The notes under the pieces are model-generated. The model was not told the DNA's origin. It did not search any database and was given only the letters and a program-made list of their open reading frames with translations. The position numbers and the translations under genes were made by a program. 64,000 nt of DNA from Liolophura sinensis (Eukaryota; Mollusca; Polyplacophora; Chitonida; Chitonidae). The DNA is taken from the NCBI RefSeq assembly GCF_032854445.1, contig NC_088302.1:6941338-7005337 (forward strand), written 5' to 3'. Positions 45,586 to 55,920 of the stretch are shown here, piece by piece; the first letter of the stretch is position 1; each line of letters starts with the position of its first letter.

Positions 45586-48531
45586 GGGGTAATGGATGTT
45601 CGCCATATTCTGTATCAGAGGGAGGCCGGTTTGCCTAATGATCTAGGCGGTCAATATGTTTAGCTGATTTAAGGTACCTGACCCGAGGTCTTTTGTTGGG
45701 TAGTCCTTAGCTAGTATTTACCTTACAATATAGAGCATTATATGTACATCAAAAAGTGTGATCTCAAAATATTGTTCATAAAATAATCTTGCATCACTTA
45801 ACCGTTTACGGTATTACTTACGGTGTTATAGATGAGATTAAAATGTGGTTAAAAGAGATACGATGATCAGCGGTGACACCTGTCCACACCCTGATTCTAA
45901 ATAGAACAGATCTGTTTATCCTTATATAATATGTAAAAAATTGTGTAAAGTTTTGAAAGCCGAGAAGATGAAGTTCAGTATTGGGGATATCACGCTGACG
46001 GACAATTCACTCCAACTAGCCATGTTGTAGAAGCAGGTATGAACTCAGTCACTATCGCGGAATCAAAACGTCACTTGATAACTGGCCGCCACGTCAAAAA
46101 CCTATTAGCTCTTTTATAGTGGATAGACATATATCGATGCATTAAACTGGATTTCGCAGTTTAAGTTTTAAATGGGTGCCTAATACTTACACCCATGCAG
46201 GACAAGGACGAACAGGGCTGCTTAAACAAGACGCTTGTGTTCACGAATATCGCCCTTACCGAGCGACAAACTAAAAGAAACACCGGCCATTTAAACACGG
46301 AACACAGCTGATACTGTTTGGTTGGGTACAAGGCGTTTTTGTTTGTATTTTCTCATTTTCACATTGTTTAATACCTATGGTACGGGAGAGCGCCTAGATT
46401 TTGTGACGTCACTCTAGATAGCTATAACATAGCAAAATGGTGTCAGCAAATGAGTGGCGAGGCACTGAATATTGTTTGCTATTTCTTTTTTTGATAAGCG
46501 GTGTAGAATATTTTTAGAACATTTCTGGAATACTACTGTATTAATTAATTCAGATTTAGTGGCTGACATCATGTTCAATTTAATGACCTCTTAACACGAC
46601 GGAAAGATATGACTTTATAACACAAAAAGTGTTCCCAACCGTCAATCACCTAAAACGCAAAACGCAAAAAGCGAAGTATATGTTGACATTATTTAGTGTA
46701 AGAAATACTGTCTGTACACATGAAACTAAATCCACCGCAGGAAATCTTAGGAAGGGATATACATGTACCATGAGATCAAATAATCCCTTCCCACTTAAGT
46801 AACAGAAAGCAAAACAGCGTAGGATCCAGGATTCAGCGTATTCAGACTACCAGTTGCAATTCCTATGAACTACATACCACGTAAAACGTTTAAGCAAAAC
46901 TATGTGCTGAGTATTCTGATCAATCAAATGTAAGTGTGCAAATAGTATCGACTGAAAAACAAACGTCTCCCATGCTGTGAAATGAGTTGTACCTTTCACC
47001 CATGATAAATGGTGGTTTTTGTTACATTTTTCTCATGCCATTTTCCGGTACTTAACAGCACAACAGTGTAACACCGTCATTTCCGCCCTTCCTATTAACA
47101 CGTCAACTGCAAGATGTTTTATGGTTATTCTATCCACCCAAACGCTTAGCCGGTCACGACTAAAACTGTTTGTCGCAGAGTTTGACAATTAAGAGTAAAG
47201 GTTGAAATGGAAACACCATGTGATGTAATCAGTATAACGGACGAGCCCTACCGATCTGCGATATACAGCGGAGAAACTGGTATCTCCTGTCAATCGGGAA
47301 GTTGACCTGAAGCTGGGGAAACACTAGATGGATTTTTTCGCTCGAACAGGCGTATTTTGTTAATTTCTAAAAATCCGTAATCCTTAAAATTTCTAGTAAT
47401 AATTCTGATTTATTGAATTGGTAACATTGAATAATAATCTGCCGAATGGCTTGAAACACAAGGAGATGCATTTATTAAATTATCAGTTACACCTTTAATG
47501 TAACTCCAGTAAATTAAATAATAGACAAACACCCAGGAAGCCTAATAAGAGTTGAATATGAGTAGTTTGTACTGGTAATCAATAAATAACTGAACATGGT
47601 ACATATCCACAAAGTATGCTGTCAGAATCATTCGTAATAGAACAGATAAAAACTGAATACCAACATATGCCGCCACTGGCCAAGAACCTGTCAATCTCAG
47701 CCAGCCAGTGCTTTAAATGTCTAAGCCAGCAATGCCACCCCCCCCCCCCCCCGATCTAGATACATACCCACCAGATATAGCTTAAGATACCTTAGGTCGT
47801 AGGGTAATAAAATTCAAACGCCAAAAGGCATTGTGTTAGAGTGCCTCAACTTAAAATGTTTTCTTGCACTCTCCAACACATTGCCCCAAAAGAAAAGCTC
47901 GAAATTATAGGATGAAAGTAATCATACGTTTTTTGTGAGTTATCGCGTCAACAAAAATTTAAAGTGGAAATCTATGACCCAAGAGATCCGATTCCAAATT
48001 TCTCATTGCCACTTCTCACTTGCGTCAAAACTTGAAATACGATGTTAATTTTTCTGTCCAACAATCTGAAATTGTGACCTATTCAGAAGCGTTACCTGAA
48101 GACAACTGTTTCAAAATTTCATCACCGAATAAAGCTTTTAGCTTTTTAGGTTTTTCTCAAGTTTGAACCGTCATCGGGATTTTAGTGCTACGCTTTGTTC
48201 GAATAAATGCTGATGGGCTATACAGCCTGTTACAATCAAACGCTATGTTTTCTCCGTTTTTTCGTTTAGTTAATAAGTATTTTCTGAAACAAAATAAAAA
48301 TATAACATAATTCTAAGTATGTTTAGGGCATAGCTATTTGCTATGATGTAAGCTTGGATGATTGCATAATACATTGTTAAAATACAGAATTTCTCCCTAA
48401 GCCTAGGTTGCGTAAGAATCCCGTTTACATTGATAGCAGAACATCGTTTCCAGGAAGATAATTTGAACCTACGCAGAGGCAAATGTGCTATATTTGAGTA
48501 GTATCTAATGTCGACATAGTCGCAGTATGGG
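45586..48531. other. Long stretch with only small repeats
   Basis: About 2.9 kb without a supportable gene. It holds a MITE relic at 47310-47380 and a C-run at 47738-47752. Short frames such as 48270-48482 (minus strand) show no domain. Confidence 0.5.
47310..47380 (-). mobile_element. Relic of the TTAA-flanked MITE
   Basis: AGCTGGGGAAACACTAGATG then GATTTTTTCGCTCGAACAGG and CGTATTTTGTTAATTTC match the reverse complement of the right end of the MITE at 30960-31290 over about 70 bp. The other end and a TTAA duplication are not seen. Confidence 0.75.
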
Positions 48532-48543
48532 CAAGGTCTTTGG

Positions 48544-48580
48544 AATGAATGAATGAATGATTATGGCTTAACGCCACATC
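48544..48580 (-). repeat. 37-bp LINE 3' tail with 12-bp target-site duplication
   Basis: The minus strand reads the last bases of the dominant LINE (GTGGCGTTAAGCCATAATCA and ATTC repeats). Direct repeats CAAGGTCTTTGG flank it perfectly at 48532-48543 and 48581-48592. This is a target-primed insertion that stopped after only a few dozen bases. Confidence 0.93.
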
Positions 48581-48674
48581 CAAGGTCTTTGGTATTCATT
48601 TCTTACAAATCCTGCATTTATATTACACATGTCGGGGAAAAATAAGTAGAGGACGTTTTATAAATGCAAACAAG

Positions 48675-48872
48675 AAGTCGCTGGATGAAATGTAAATGGA
48701 AAGTGCCAGCTAAACGCCGTATAACAATATAATAACATTATGTAATATAAATATAATGATATAGTAAAATTCACCTCATTTGCTTCCGCGGTTGGGGTTG
48801 CGAAATCACTGCTCTAGGTAATATATATATATATATATATGTATGCTCAGGGCTTTATGTCGTACACCCGAA
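48675..48872 (+). repeat. Short repeat, uninterrupted copy (empty site)
   Basis: A sequence of about 198 bp (AAGTCGCTGGATGAAATGTA, CAGCTAAACGCCG, CACCTCATTTGCTTCCGCGG, TTTATGTCGTACAC) recurs at 50020-50092 plus 51642-51756, where a Tc1-like element splits it at TA. Here the join ATGTAATATAAATATAATG is intact. The repeat itself is of unknown type. Confidence 0.92.
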
Positions 48873-48879
48873 ACCCGAA

Positions 48880-49890
48880 AAATCTGCTGACAAGAATCGC
48901 GGCATATCTAAAAAGCCTAATGCACACCTAGCGCTTGTCAAAAGGCATTCTACAAAATAAGATCATATGAAATTACCTTGTCCCCACTATTCATTTTGGA
49001 AAGCACAATGGGTACCACAAAAACGATAACCGTCGAATTTAAAATAAATGTACGTGTTTTTATGTAGCTTTAGGTGTAAATGTCATTGCTTAAAAACCGA
49101 TTGACATAAGGAGCAATCTCACATTGAATCCATTACCAACATCATACCTATGATTTTTGACCAGTGCTACATGATGAAACACCCACGTTCATCTTCAAAG
49201 GAGACTCATTTGGAAACTGGAAGGTCGGATGATGTCATGGGTAAATTGCTTGTGATATCAAACCGGTAAAAGTTCAGTACTGCTAAAAAATGTGATCACG
49301 TATTTTCTCTCTCACTTCTGTGAATAATAAAAAGGTATTTTTCCGCTGATTTCTGACATGGTTACGCAAATTTAACAACGCCACGCCCTAGGTTATACTT
49401 TCAAACCATCATGAATTTTTAAAATGCTATAGCTAAGATTTCAAAAAAAAGCATTAGTTATGAAATATACAACTGTAGTTCATCGTCAGCCGGTTTTCAA
49501 CACATCTTCAAGATGAATGTACAAAAAGGAATGAATATCTATGGCAGTAAGCAATATTTCAGCTATATCGTAAGGGCATTGTTAGGAGCGAAAAGAAAAT
49601 GAAGTGTGCCGAGGACTAATAAACACTATCCTTTTACAGTCGTCCTTCAGTCGCCCTGGTTGAGGTAGCTATTGACTATTAAAGAATGTTTTCTGCCCAT
49701 TTTTACCGGAGTCTGGCACGGCTCCAAACGTTTCGGCTGTGGCCTAAACTGCAGTGATTTACTACAGAAAAGTTACTCTACTTATCCTGCCGCTGCAAGC
49801 TCTAAGTATTGTGTAGATTCATTATCTACCCTTGCCTCCCAAGTCTCATTGAATTGGCTAATCTAAAATACAATAGAAAACTTGTACATG
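48880..49890. other. Stretch without recognisable gene
   Basis: No domain-bearing frame. A short piece near 49555-49580 (GCAATATTTCAGCTATATCG) recalls the minus strand of the LINE tail. A 64-codon frame at 49672-49866 is not recognisable. Confidence 0.45.
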
Positions 49891-49894
49891 TATA

Positions 49895-49990
49895 TCTAAG
49901 CGAATTGAATGTTGTCTTCGATTTTCTAGAGTAAATTTTTGACATTGATAGATGGATTTGCATGTTTCCTTTTTTTACAAAAACATTTTA
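49895..49990 (+). repeat. Dispersed repeat, pair member 1
   Basis: TGTTGTCTTCGATTTTCTAG, AGTAAATTTTTGACATTGAT and ATTTGCATGTTTCC align with 63453-63535 in the same orientation, roughly 80 % identical by eye. The nature is unknown. It may extend leftward to about 49780. Confidence 0.7.
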
Positions 49991-50092
49991 TCAATGAATT
50001 GCTTGTCCTAACAAACTATAAGTCGCTTAATGAAATGTAAATGGAAAGTGCCAGCTAAACGCCGTGTAACAATATAATAACATTATGTAATA

Positions 50093-51641
50093 AACTACCA
50101 GGCAAAAGAAAGGTTTCACCCACTTCTTGAGCCCATAAAACAAAAACAAAGTCAGATATAAGAATTAAGAAGATTGGTTTATAAACAGAAATCATTGTGA
50201 AATATTCTCTCAAAAAGGCTTTAAGATACTGGCATTCAATTGGCCACAAAACACAATGAAAGAGACATGGGGTCAGAAAAAAAAATTACACAAATGTAAA
50301 GTTAACTGGCAAGTGCATGTAAAGTCACAGTATCCACAGAAATGAAGGACTACAGTCATCAGTAGCGAGTGTGGCCACCCTGGGTATCAATGCAAGCAAG
50401 CACACGCCTCCACATTGACGTCGTCAGTCGCTGGATGTCAGCAGGGATAACGTTCCATAGGTATAACAGAGCTTGCTCAAGTTCCTGTTGGTTAGTTGGA
50501 GGAGGCACCAACTGTCTCAAACGGCGGTCAAGCTAATCCCAGAGATGCTCAATGGGGTTCATGTCTGGTGAGTTGTCTGGCCAGGGCAACAGGATGACGT
50601 TTGCGGTCTCCAGGTAGTCTGTAAAAATGCGGGCAGTGTGAGGTCTTGCGTTGTCGTGTTGCAAGATCGATCCTTTTGGCTGTCATTGGAGGAAAGGAAC
50701 GACGACAGGTCTCAGTACCTCATCAAGGTATCGCTGGCCACTCAGATTACCTCGCACAATAACCAGCTGCGTCTTCATTTGGTCACAAATCCCTCCCCAA
50801 ACCATGACGCCTCCGCCTCCAAACGGATAAACCTCTCTTACGCAGTTTGGCGCGAGACGCTCGCCTCTTCGTCGGAAATCTCGAACTCTGCCATCGTTCC
50901 TGAATAGACAGAACCTGCTCTCGTCTGTAAACAGCACTCTCGCCCAGTCACGTCACTGCCACCGACGTACAATACGTGCCCATCGCAATCTGCGTTGACG
51001 GTGTAAAAGGGTCAATGCCATCCCACGGAAGGGGCGGTAAGGTCGTAAACCAGCTGAACGAAGACGACGTAGTGTTGTTCTGGGGCTGATGACATGGCCT
51101 AGTGCCGTCGCCGCTGTTGACGTCGCCGTGACGAATCGGTTTCGGAGGTGGATCTGCCGGATGTTGCGATCTTCAGCCGCAGTTGTTACCTTCGGTCTTC
51201 CCGATCTTGGCCTGTCTTGAGTCTGGCCTGTCTGCTGATAGCGTATCAACAACCTCCTGATGGTGGTTTGGCTGCAGTTGAACGTTCTTGCAATGTGACG
51301 TTGCGAGACTCCCATGGTGGACATACCGATGGCCTGGTCTCGTTGCGCTTGCGTAAGTCTTGGCATACTGTTGGTGTTTTTTCGGTCACTGAATGTCTGC
51401 TCTTTCGAGCAAGAGTATTTATACAACATTACCGCACGTGCATCACGAGCCATGCCTCAAAAGGACGTTTTGCATGTGGTGGCAATTTTACAATTCCAAT
51501 TGCTGCGTTCGTGACGGTGCGTTCTGGTAGAGGAAACGATGCAGTCATACACCATGTCCTGCTTAGAATCAAATCCGGAACCGCGCTTTTATTTTTTTTA
51601 TGACAAAAAATACGGTGAAACCTTGCTTTTGCCTGGTAGTT
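50093..51641 (-). mobile_element. Tc1-like DNA transposon with known empty site
   Basis: Ends AACTACCAGGCAAAAGAAAG (left) and AACTACCAGGCAAAAGCAAG (right, reverse complement), continuing GTTTCACC, so about 28 bp of inverted repeat. TA is duplicated at 50091-50092 and 51642-51643. The flanks together recreate the repeat found unbroken at 48675-48872. The ends are related to those of the element in LINE F, so the two belong to sister families. Confidence 0.95.
50359..51366 (-). pseudogene. Tc1-like transposase, three nonsense codons
   Basis: The frame from ATG at 51366 (MPRLTQAQRDQAIGMSTMG) to a natural stop after GGHTRY is exactly 336 codons with no net shift. It contains TGA at 50953-50955 (Arg in relatives), TGA at 50683-50685 and TAG at 50533-50535. 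Two helix-turn-helix parts (ISRT-like segment RHIARTFNCSQTTIRRLL, then HLRNRFVTATSTAATALG) precede a GRPKV AT-hook-like motif. The catalytic residues are all present: LFTDESRF, QHDNARPHTA, NPIEHLW. The frame also stays open upstream to 51453, but the MPRLTQ start matches relatives. It would move DNA at TA sites. It is inactivated by point mutations only. Confidence 0.93.
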
Positions 51642-51756
51642 TATAAATATAATGATATAGTAAAATTCACCTCATTTGCTTCCGCGGCTGGGGTTGCGAA
51701 ATCACTGCTCTAGGTAATATATATGTATGTATGCTCAGGGTTTTATGTCGTACACT
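51642..51756 (+). repeat. Right half of short repeat split by Tc1
   Basis: Continues the repeat of 50020-50092 after the transposon: TAAATATAATGATATAG, CACCTCATTTGCTTCCGCGG and TTTATGTCGTACAC. It matches 48738-48872 except for a shorter TA run. Confidence 0.92.
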
Positions 51757-52496
51757 TTTTCAGTCATATCAAGACGAGGAGTCAAAGGTGTGCATACATA
51801 TAGTGTGTCTTCTTGTAGCAGGGCTAGCCTATGCCGTCAAAGTGCTGTCTCCACTGAAGTATCATGCTCAAGACATGGATATCTAACGCCCAGTCACATT
51901 ATACTGACATCAGGCCAACCAGTCATTATGCTATTTTAAATCGAAAGGATGACTGGCACTTTGGTGGTGCAAGGTGGTCCTGCTCTTCAGTTCCCCATAT
52001 CCGTTAATCTGACCACAGTCGTGAAAGTGAAACGGCTTTAAGCTCAAATCAACCCCTCCCCCCCCACAAAAAAATTCCAACTGATCGGCGAGAATTACAT
52101 TGTTTTACCCTGTCGACGGCGCGAGTTATTGGTTGTCTTTTCGGTATATTTCGGCGCGGCTTTCAATTAAAATGTACAGAAGAAACTGAACTAAACATAA
52201 GGGTTAGAATTATCACCGTTTATTAGCCGAGGTCGATCACACAGGAAGTAGATCAAACTCTCTGGAGTTTCTTGTCAGTCCTGATCTTTTAATCCTGGCC
52301 AATAGAATTACAGATTACGTAGATCAATTGGTGTGACACTTACATTAAATCAGGTAAGTACATTTATGTTAATGCGTCTGTATACGAGAATTTGCCTTCA
52401 AAGAAATGTTGCCTTTCATCGAAAAGTCAGAAGAGAAGGAGACATTTGACGATAAAGGAAATACGTCATCTGCAGTTATGGCTCAGTAGGGCAAAT
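51757..52496. other. Stretch without recognisable gene
   Basis: No supportable frame, with a C-run at 52057-52070. Nothing recognised. Confidence 0.45.
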
Positions 52497-52671
52497 GGCT
52501 GTTTTGGTTTCTTATCTGATTTTAAACATGTTCAAACATCTTTGTTTCGTTTTTGATATTCCCACTATCATATCGAAAACCTGAACTGCTTCGTGTTTTC
52601 AACCTGTTCCAGCCACGACATGGCTGAAAAATGGTCGATGTGACGCCAAGCCATAATCATTCGTTCAAATT
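52497..52671 (+). repeat. LINE 3' UTR fragment
   Basis: 5'-truncated insertion of the dominant LINE. TTATCTGATTTTAAACATGT, CATATCGAAAACCTGAACTG, ACGACATGGCTGAAAAATGG and CAAGCCATAATCATTCG parallel the last 175 bp of copies C and E. No coding part. Confidence 0.82.
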
Positions 52672-53212
52672 GCCTTCTGTCATTATGTCAGAGAGTAATG
52701 CTGACAAGAGTCCATTTAGTAATAATAATGCACTTACAACATGCACAGCATGATCCACATTAAGTTAGCTTTGTATCTTTAGCAAAACACCATACTGCAC
52801 CAATATATAAGAGGACAGAGACAGTTCTGACTTGACAGCATTATTGTTGAAACGACAAACAGCTCAAGTCATTTGTGATTCATCAGAGCATTAACAGTGA
52901 AAAACCTTTTCTTTTATTGTTTTTATGTTATTGTATGGGAAGCCCGATGACAACACGAAATTTTTAGTAATACTAGACCAGTCACATATCAAATGAAATC
53001 CCTGGATAGAAAACAACCATCATACCATCCGTGAAAACACAAGTGTGCGTGCTGAGTATTCTAATCACGTATACCTATTTATCAAATGTCAGTGCACCAA
53101 CAGGGACAATTAAATAACAAACCACTCCCATCATGTGAATTCTGTTTTCCCTTTCATCCATGATACATAGTGTTTTCTGTTAGGTTATCTTAATGAATAT
53201 CCACGGTTCTTT
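52672..53212. other. Stretch without recognisable gene
   Basis: Spacer between two LINE insertions. No open frame of note, no element ends. Confidence 0.45.
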
Positions 53213-53386
53213 AAAAGCCTTACTTGGAGAGAGACGGAAGGCTGGATGGGCCCGGTTCGATCAATCGGCTTGGTCACGTCTTGCCTCTGCGTGGTCCCAA
53301 ACATTTCTCATTAAACTTTAATCCCTAGAGAATAACTGTTTCTTTTCAAGTTTTGGTTGCGAGGCTACGTTTTGAGTCGTTGAGTC

Positions 53387-54845
53387 ATGGGTCAATGAAG
53401 TAGTATGTGTCTGATATGTGACCTTATTCACTTAATGGGGTTTGCTCATTAAGGCCATCTATTCGAGTATACCTTTGTGGAGTCCTTGGTGCGTTTCCTG
53501 TTTGGTATCCCCAGGTTCAGGCATCGCCCTTGTTGGCACTCCGCGGTGGGTGGGGAACACATAGGGTGAAATTGTATTTAATATTTATTATGACTTCCTT
53601 CAACCTATCATCAAACATTTCTAATCTATCTATCCGACCTTCCTCTCAGCCCACATCAAGTGCTGATAAAAAGAGGAAGTTAGAAGTTTTATCTACTTTA
53701 CTTGATAATAAACAGTACAATTGGCCGGCTTTTATTGCCCTCTCCACTAGTTGTGAACAAAAGCCGGCCTCTAAAATCCATCCTTTTTTGTTAAAAATGG
53801 CATTAGAAGGAGCAACAAACTGTTAAAAAACTACGATCTGGAGACATTCTCATCGAATGTTTCCGGAAACAACAATCTAAAAATTTATTATTATAAAGCA
53901 AAATCTCTGATATACCTATTTATACACAATTCCCTCATAGCTGTCAGGGAATAATACGTGATAGGGATGGTGATATCACAGACTTAACTGAAGAAGAAAT
54001 CTGTACAGAATTAAAACCACAAGGTCTTGCCAGAGTAAAACGTTTCACAACAAAAAAGCTGGCAACATGATCAAATTAAATGCCTACCTTTTGACATTTA
54101 ATGCCACCTCTCTACCGTCGCATATCTACATTGGCCCGTATAGGGTTAATGTGGAATTATACATCCCTAATCCGACACGTTGTTTCACTTGCCACAAATG
54201 TGGTCACGGCAAGGGCCAATGTAAAAATAAACTGGGTTGCTTCAGATGCGGCAGTGAGGGTCATGATGGTTTTGACTGCAGCAACACAGTTAAAGTGTTA
54301 CAACTGCAATGGAGATCACATAGCCTCGTCTAGAGAATGTCCGCTTTTTGCGAAGGAAAAACAAATAGCCAATATTAAAGTCAAAAGCAATATATCACAT
54401 CAGGAAGCCCGAAAATTGGTCTCATCCTCTAATACCTCTCTGCAGACTTCGTTTGCCAATGTGGTCAAGCCAGTAGCATTTGTTGCTATCCAAACCTCTT
54501 TGAATTGGTCCATTCGAAACGACAAACTTATTTCTATATCTTTACAGCCTGCTCCTCAATCTGCTCGTAATTCCTGCTCAACCCAGACCACTATAGTACA
54601 GCAAATGAATTGAAATCTCATAATAATGATCATAATGAAAATAATAAACCTAGTGGCCCCAGGGAGCGTCCCTCAAAGGCCACTAGGGACCCTGTCCAAA
54701 CTGTTTATAAGTTTGGATCGTTGGAGGTCGTTGGTCCTTCAACATCAGATGCGCATGTGATGGATAAATCACCCGCAGCTGATGTCTAAGGAAGGGTCGT
54801 TTTTGGTCCAAATGAAAAGAGAAATCCCCGTACGACTTCCTCCAT
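53387..54845 (+). pseudogene. LINE ORF1 (gag-like), copy D (broken)
   Basis: The start at 53387 matches the ORF1 start of copy F, but a TGA follows at codon 4. Conserved parts are PQVQASPLLALRGGWGTH (53505-53560), SSADKKRKLEVLSTLLDN and FLLKMALEG (53670-53810), then LARVKRFTTKK (54020). The zinc region (54160-54340) holds three complete knuckles: CFTCHKCGHGKGQC, CFRCGSEGHDGFDC and, after a frame change, CYNCNGDHIASSREC. The first two fit CX2CX4HX4C and the third CX2CX3HX6C, the three-knuckle layout known from I/jockey/R1-type ORF1 proteins. The tail (RPSKATRDPVQT) runs into ORF2. At least three frame changes. RNA binding is the expected role. Confidence 0.85.
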
Positions 54846-55920
54846 GATGTTTTCTTTAGACAAAATTATACAATTAGTGGAATTGTCGAGGTCTTAAGAC
54901 AAATTTTATTGAAATAACACAGCTAGTTCAATCTTTCAATCCAGTTGCCCTGTGTCTTCAGGAAACTCACCTGAAGACATCTGACAAAGATAAAATAACT
55001 TGAACAAATTATTCACTTTATAACACTTACTGTATCGAAGAAAAGCGAGTTACAGGCGACTCCTCGATCCTCATAAATAACAATATTATTCACAGCCCTA
55101 TTGCTCCCGATACAGAGCTTTAGGCTGTGGCCTGTTGTGTTTCATTATCTGAAACAGTCACATTATGTTCGATGTATATACCTCCGAACACTTTTTTGTC
55201 AGCTTCTCAGTTATATAATCTAAAAGAACAATTACCTAAACCGTTTTTAATACTGGTAAATTTTAATTCCTATAACACCCGTTAGGGCAGTAATAACATA
55301 AATAATAAGGGAAAGGTAGTGGAAGCCTTCTTTTCTAAGGAGCAACTGTGTTATTTCAATGGGGGTTCTAATACCTATTTACATCCGGGTAACGGCACTT
55401 ATTCTGCTATAGATCTCACTATCACAGATCCATCACTTCTTGGTTTTTTTTTTGGAAGTTGCATGACGATCTTTGTGGTAGTGATCATTTTCCTATTATC
55501 CGTGAGCATCTCACTTCTAATAATATGTAGCTAGGTGGAAGTTCGAAAAACCAGATTGGATCGCATTTGAGATGTTCTGTGAGGCTGATATCACTCCAGA
55601 GACTCTCAATGCAGTAGATGATCCTATATTAAAATTTAACGAGCTTGTTCTACGCGCTGCCGACAGAACTATCACTAAAACCTCGACAAATCCAAAATCC
55701 AAAAGTGAACCCTGGTATGATAAGGTCGCAAAGCCACTATGAATCACTAAAAGCTAAGGCTTGTCGATTATTCAAGTCCAAAAAACAACCTTGTTGGCGG
55801 AACTTTGTTTCGGGCATTACGTCAAAAACACTAATGCATAAGGTCTGGAACATGGTTCAGAAATTTAAGGGCAAAAATAATAAAGCAAGAGTTCAGCATT
55901 TAAAAGATTGAGATAATGTA

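Noticed and set aside
46404-46411. TGACGTCA palindrome (CRE-like site)
   Set aside because: An 8-bp match is expected about once by chance in a window this size, and no gene lies nearby.
51148-51603. Plus-strand open frame of 151 codons
   Set aside because: Antisense to the Tc1-like transposase at 50359-51366 and its left flank. No independent support.
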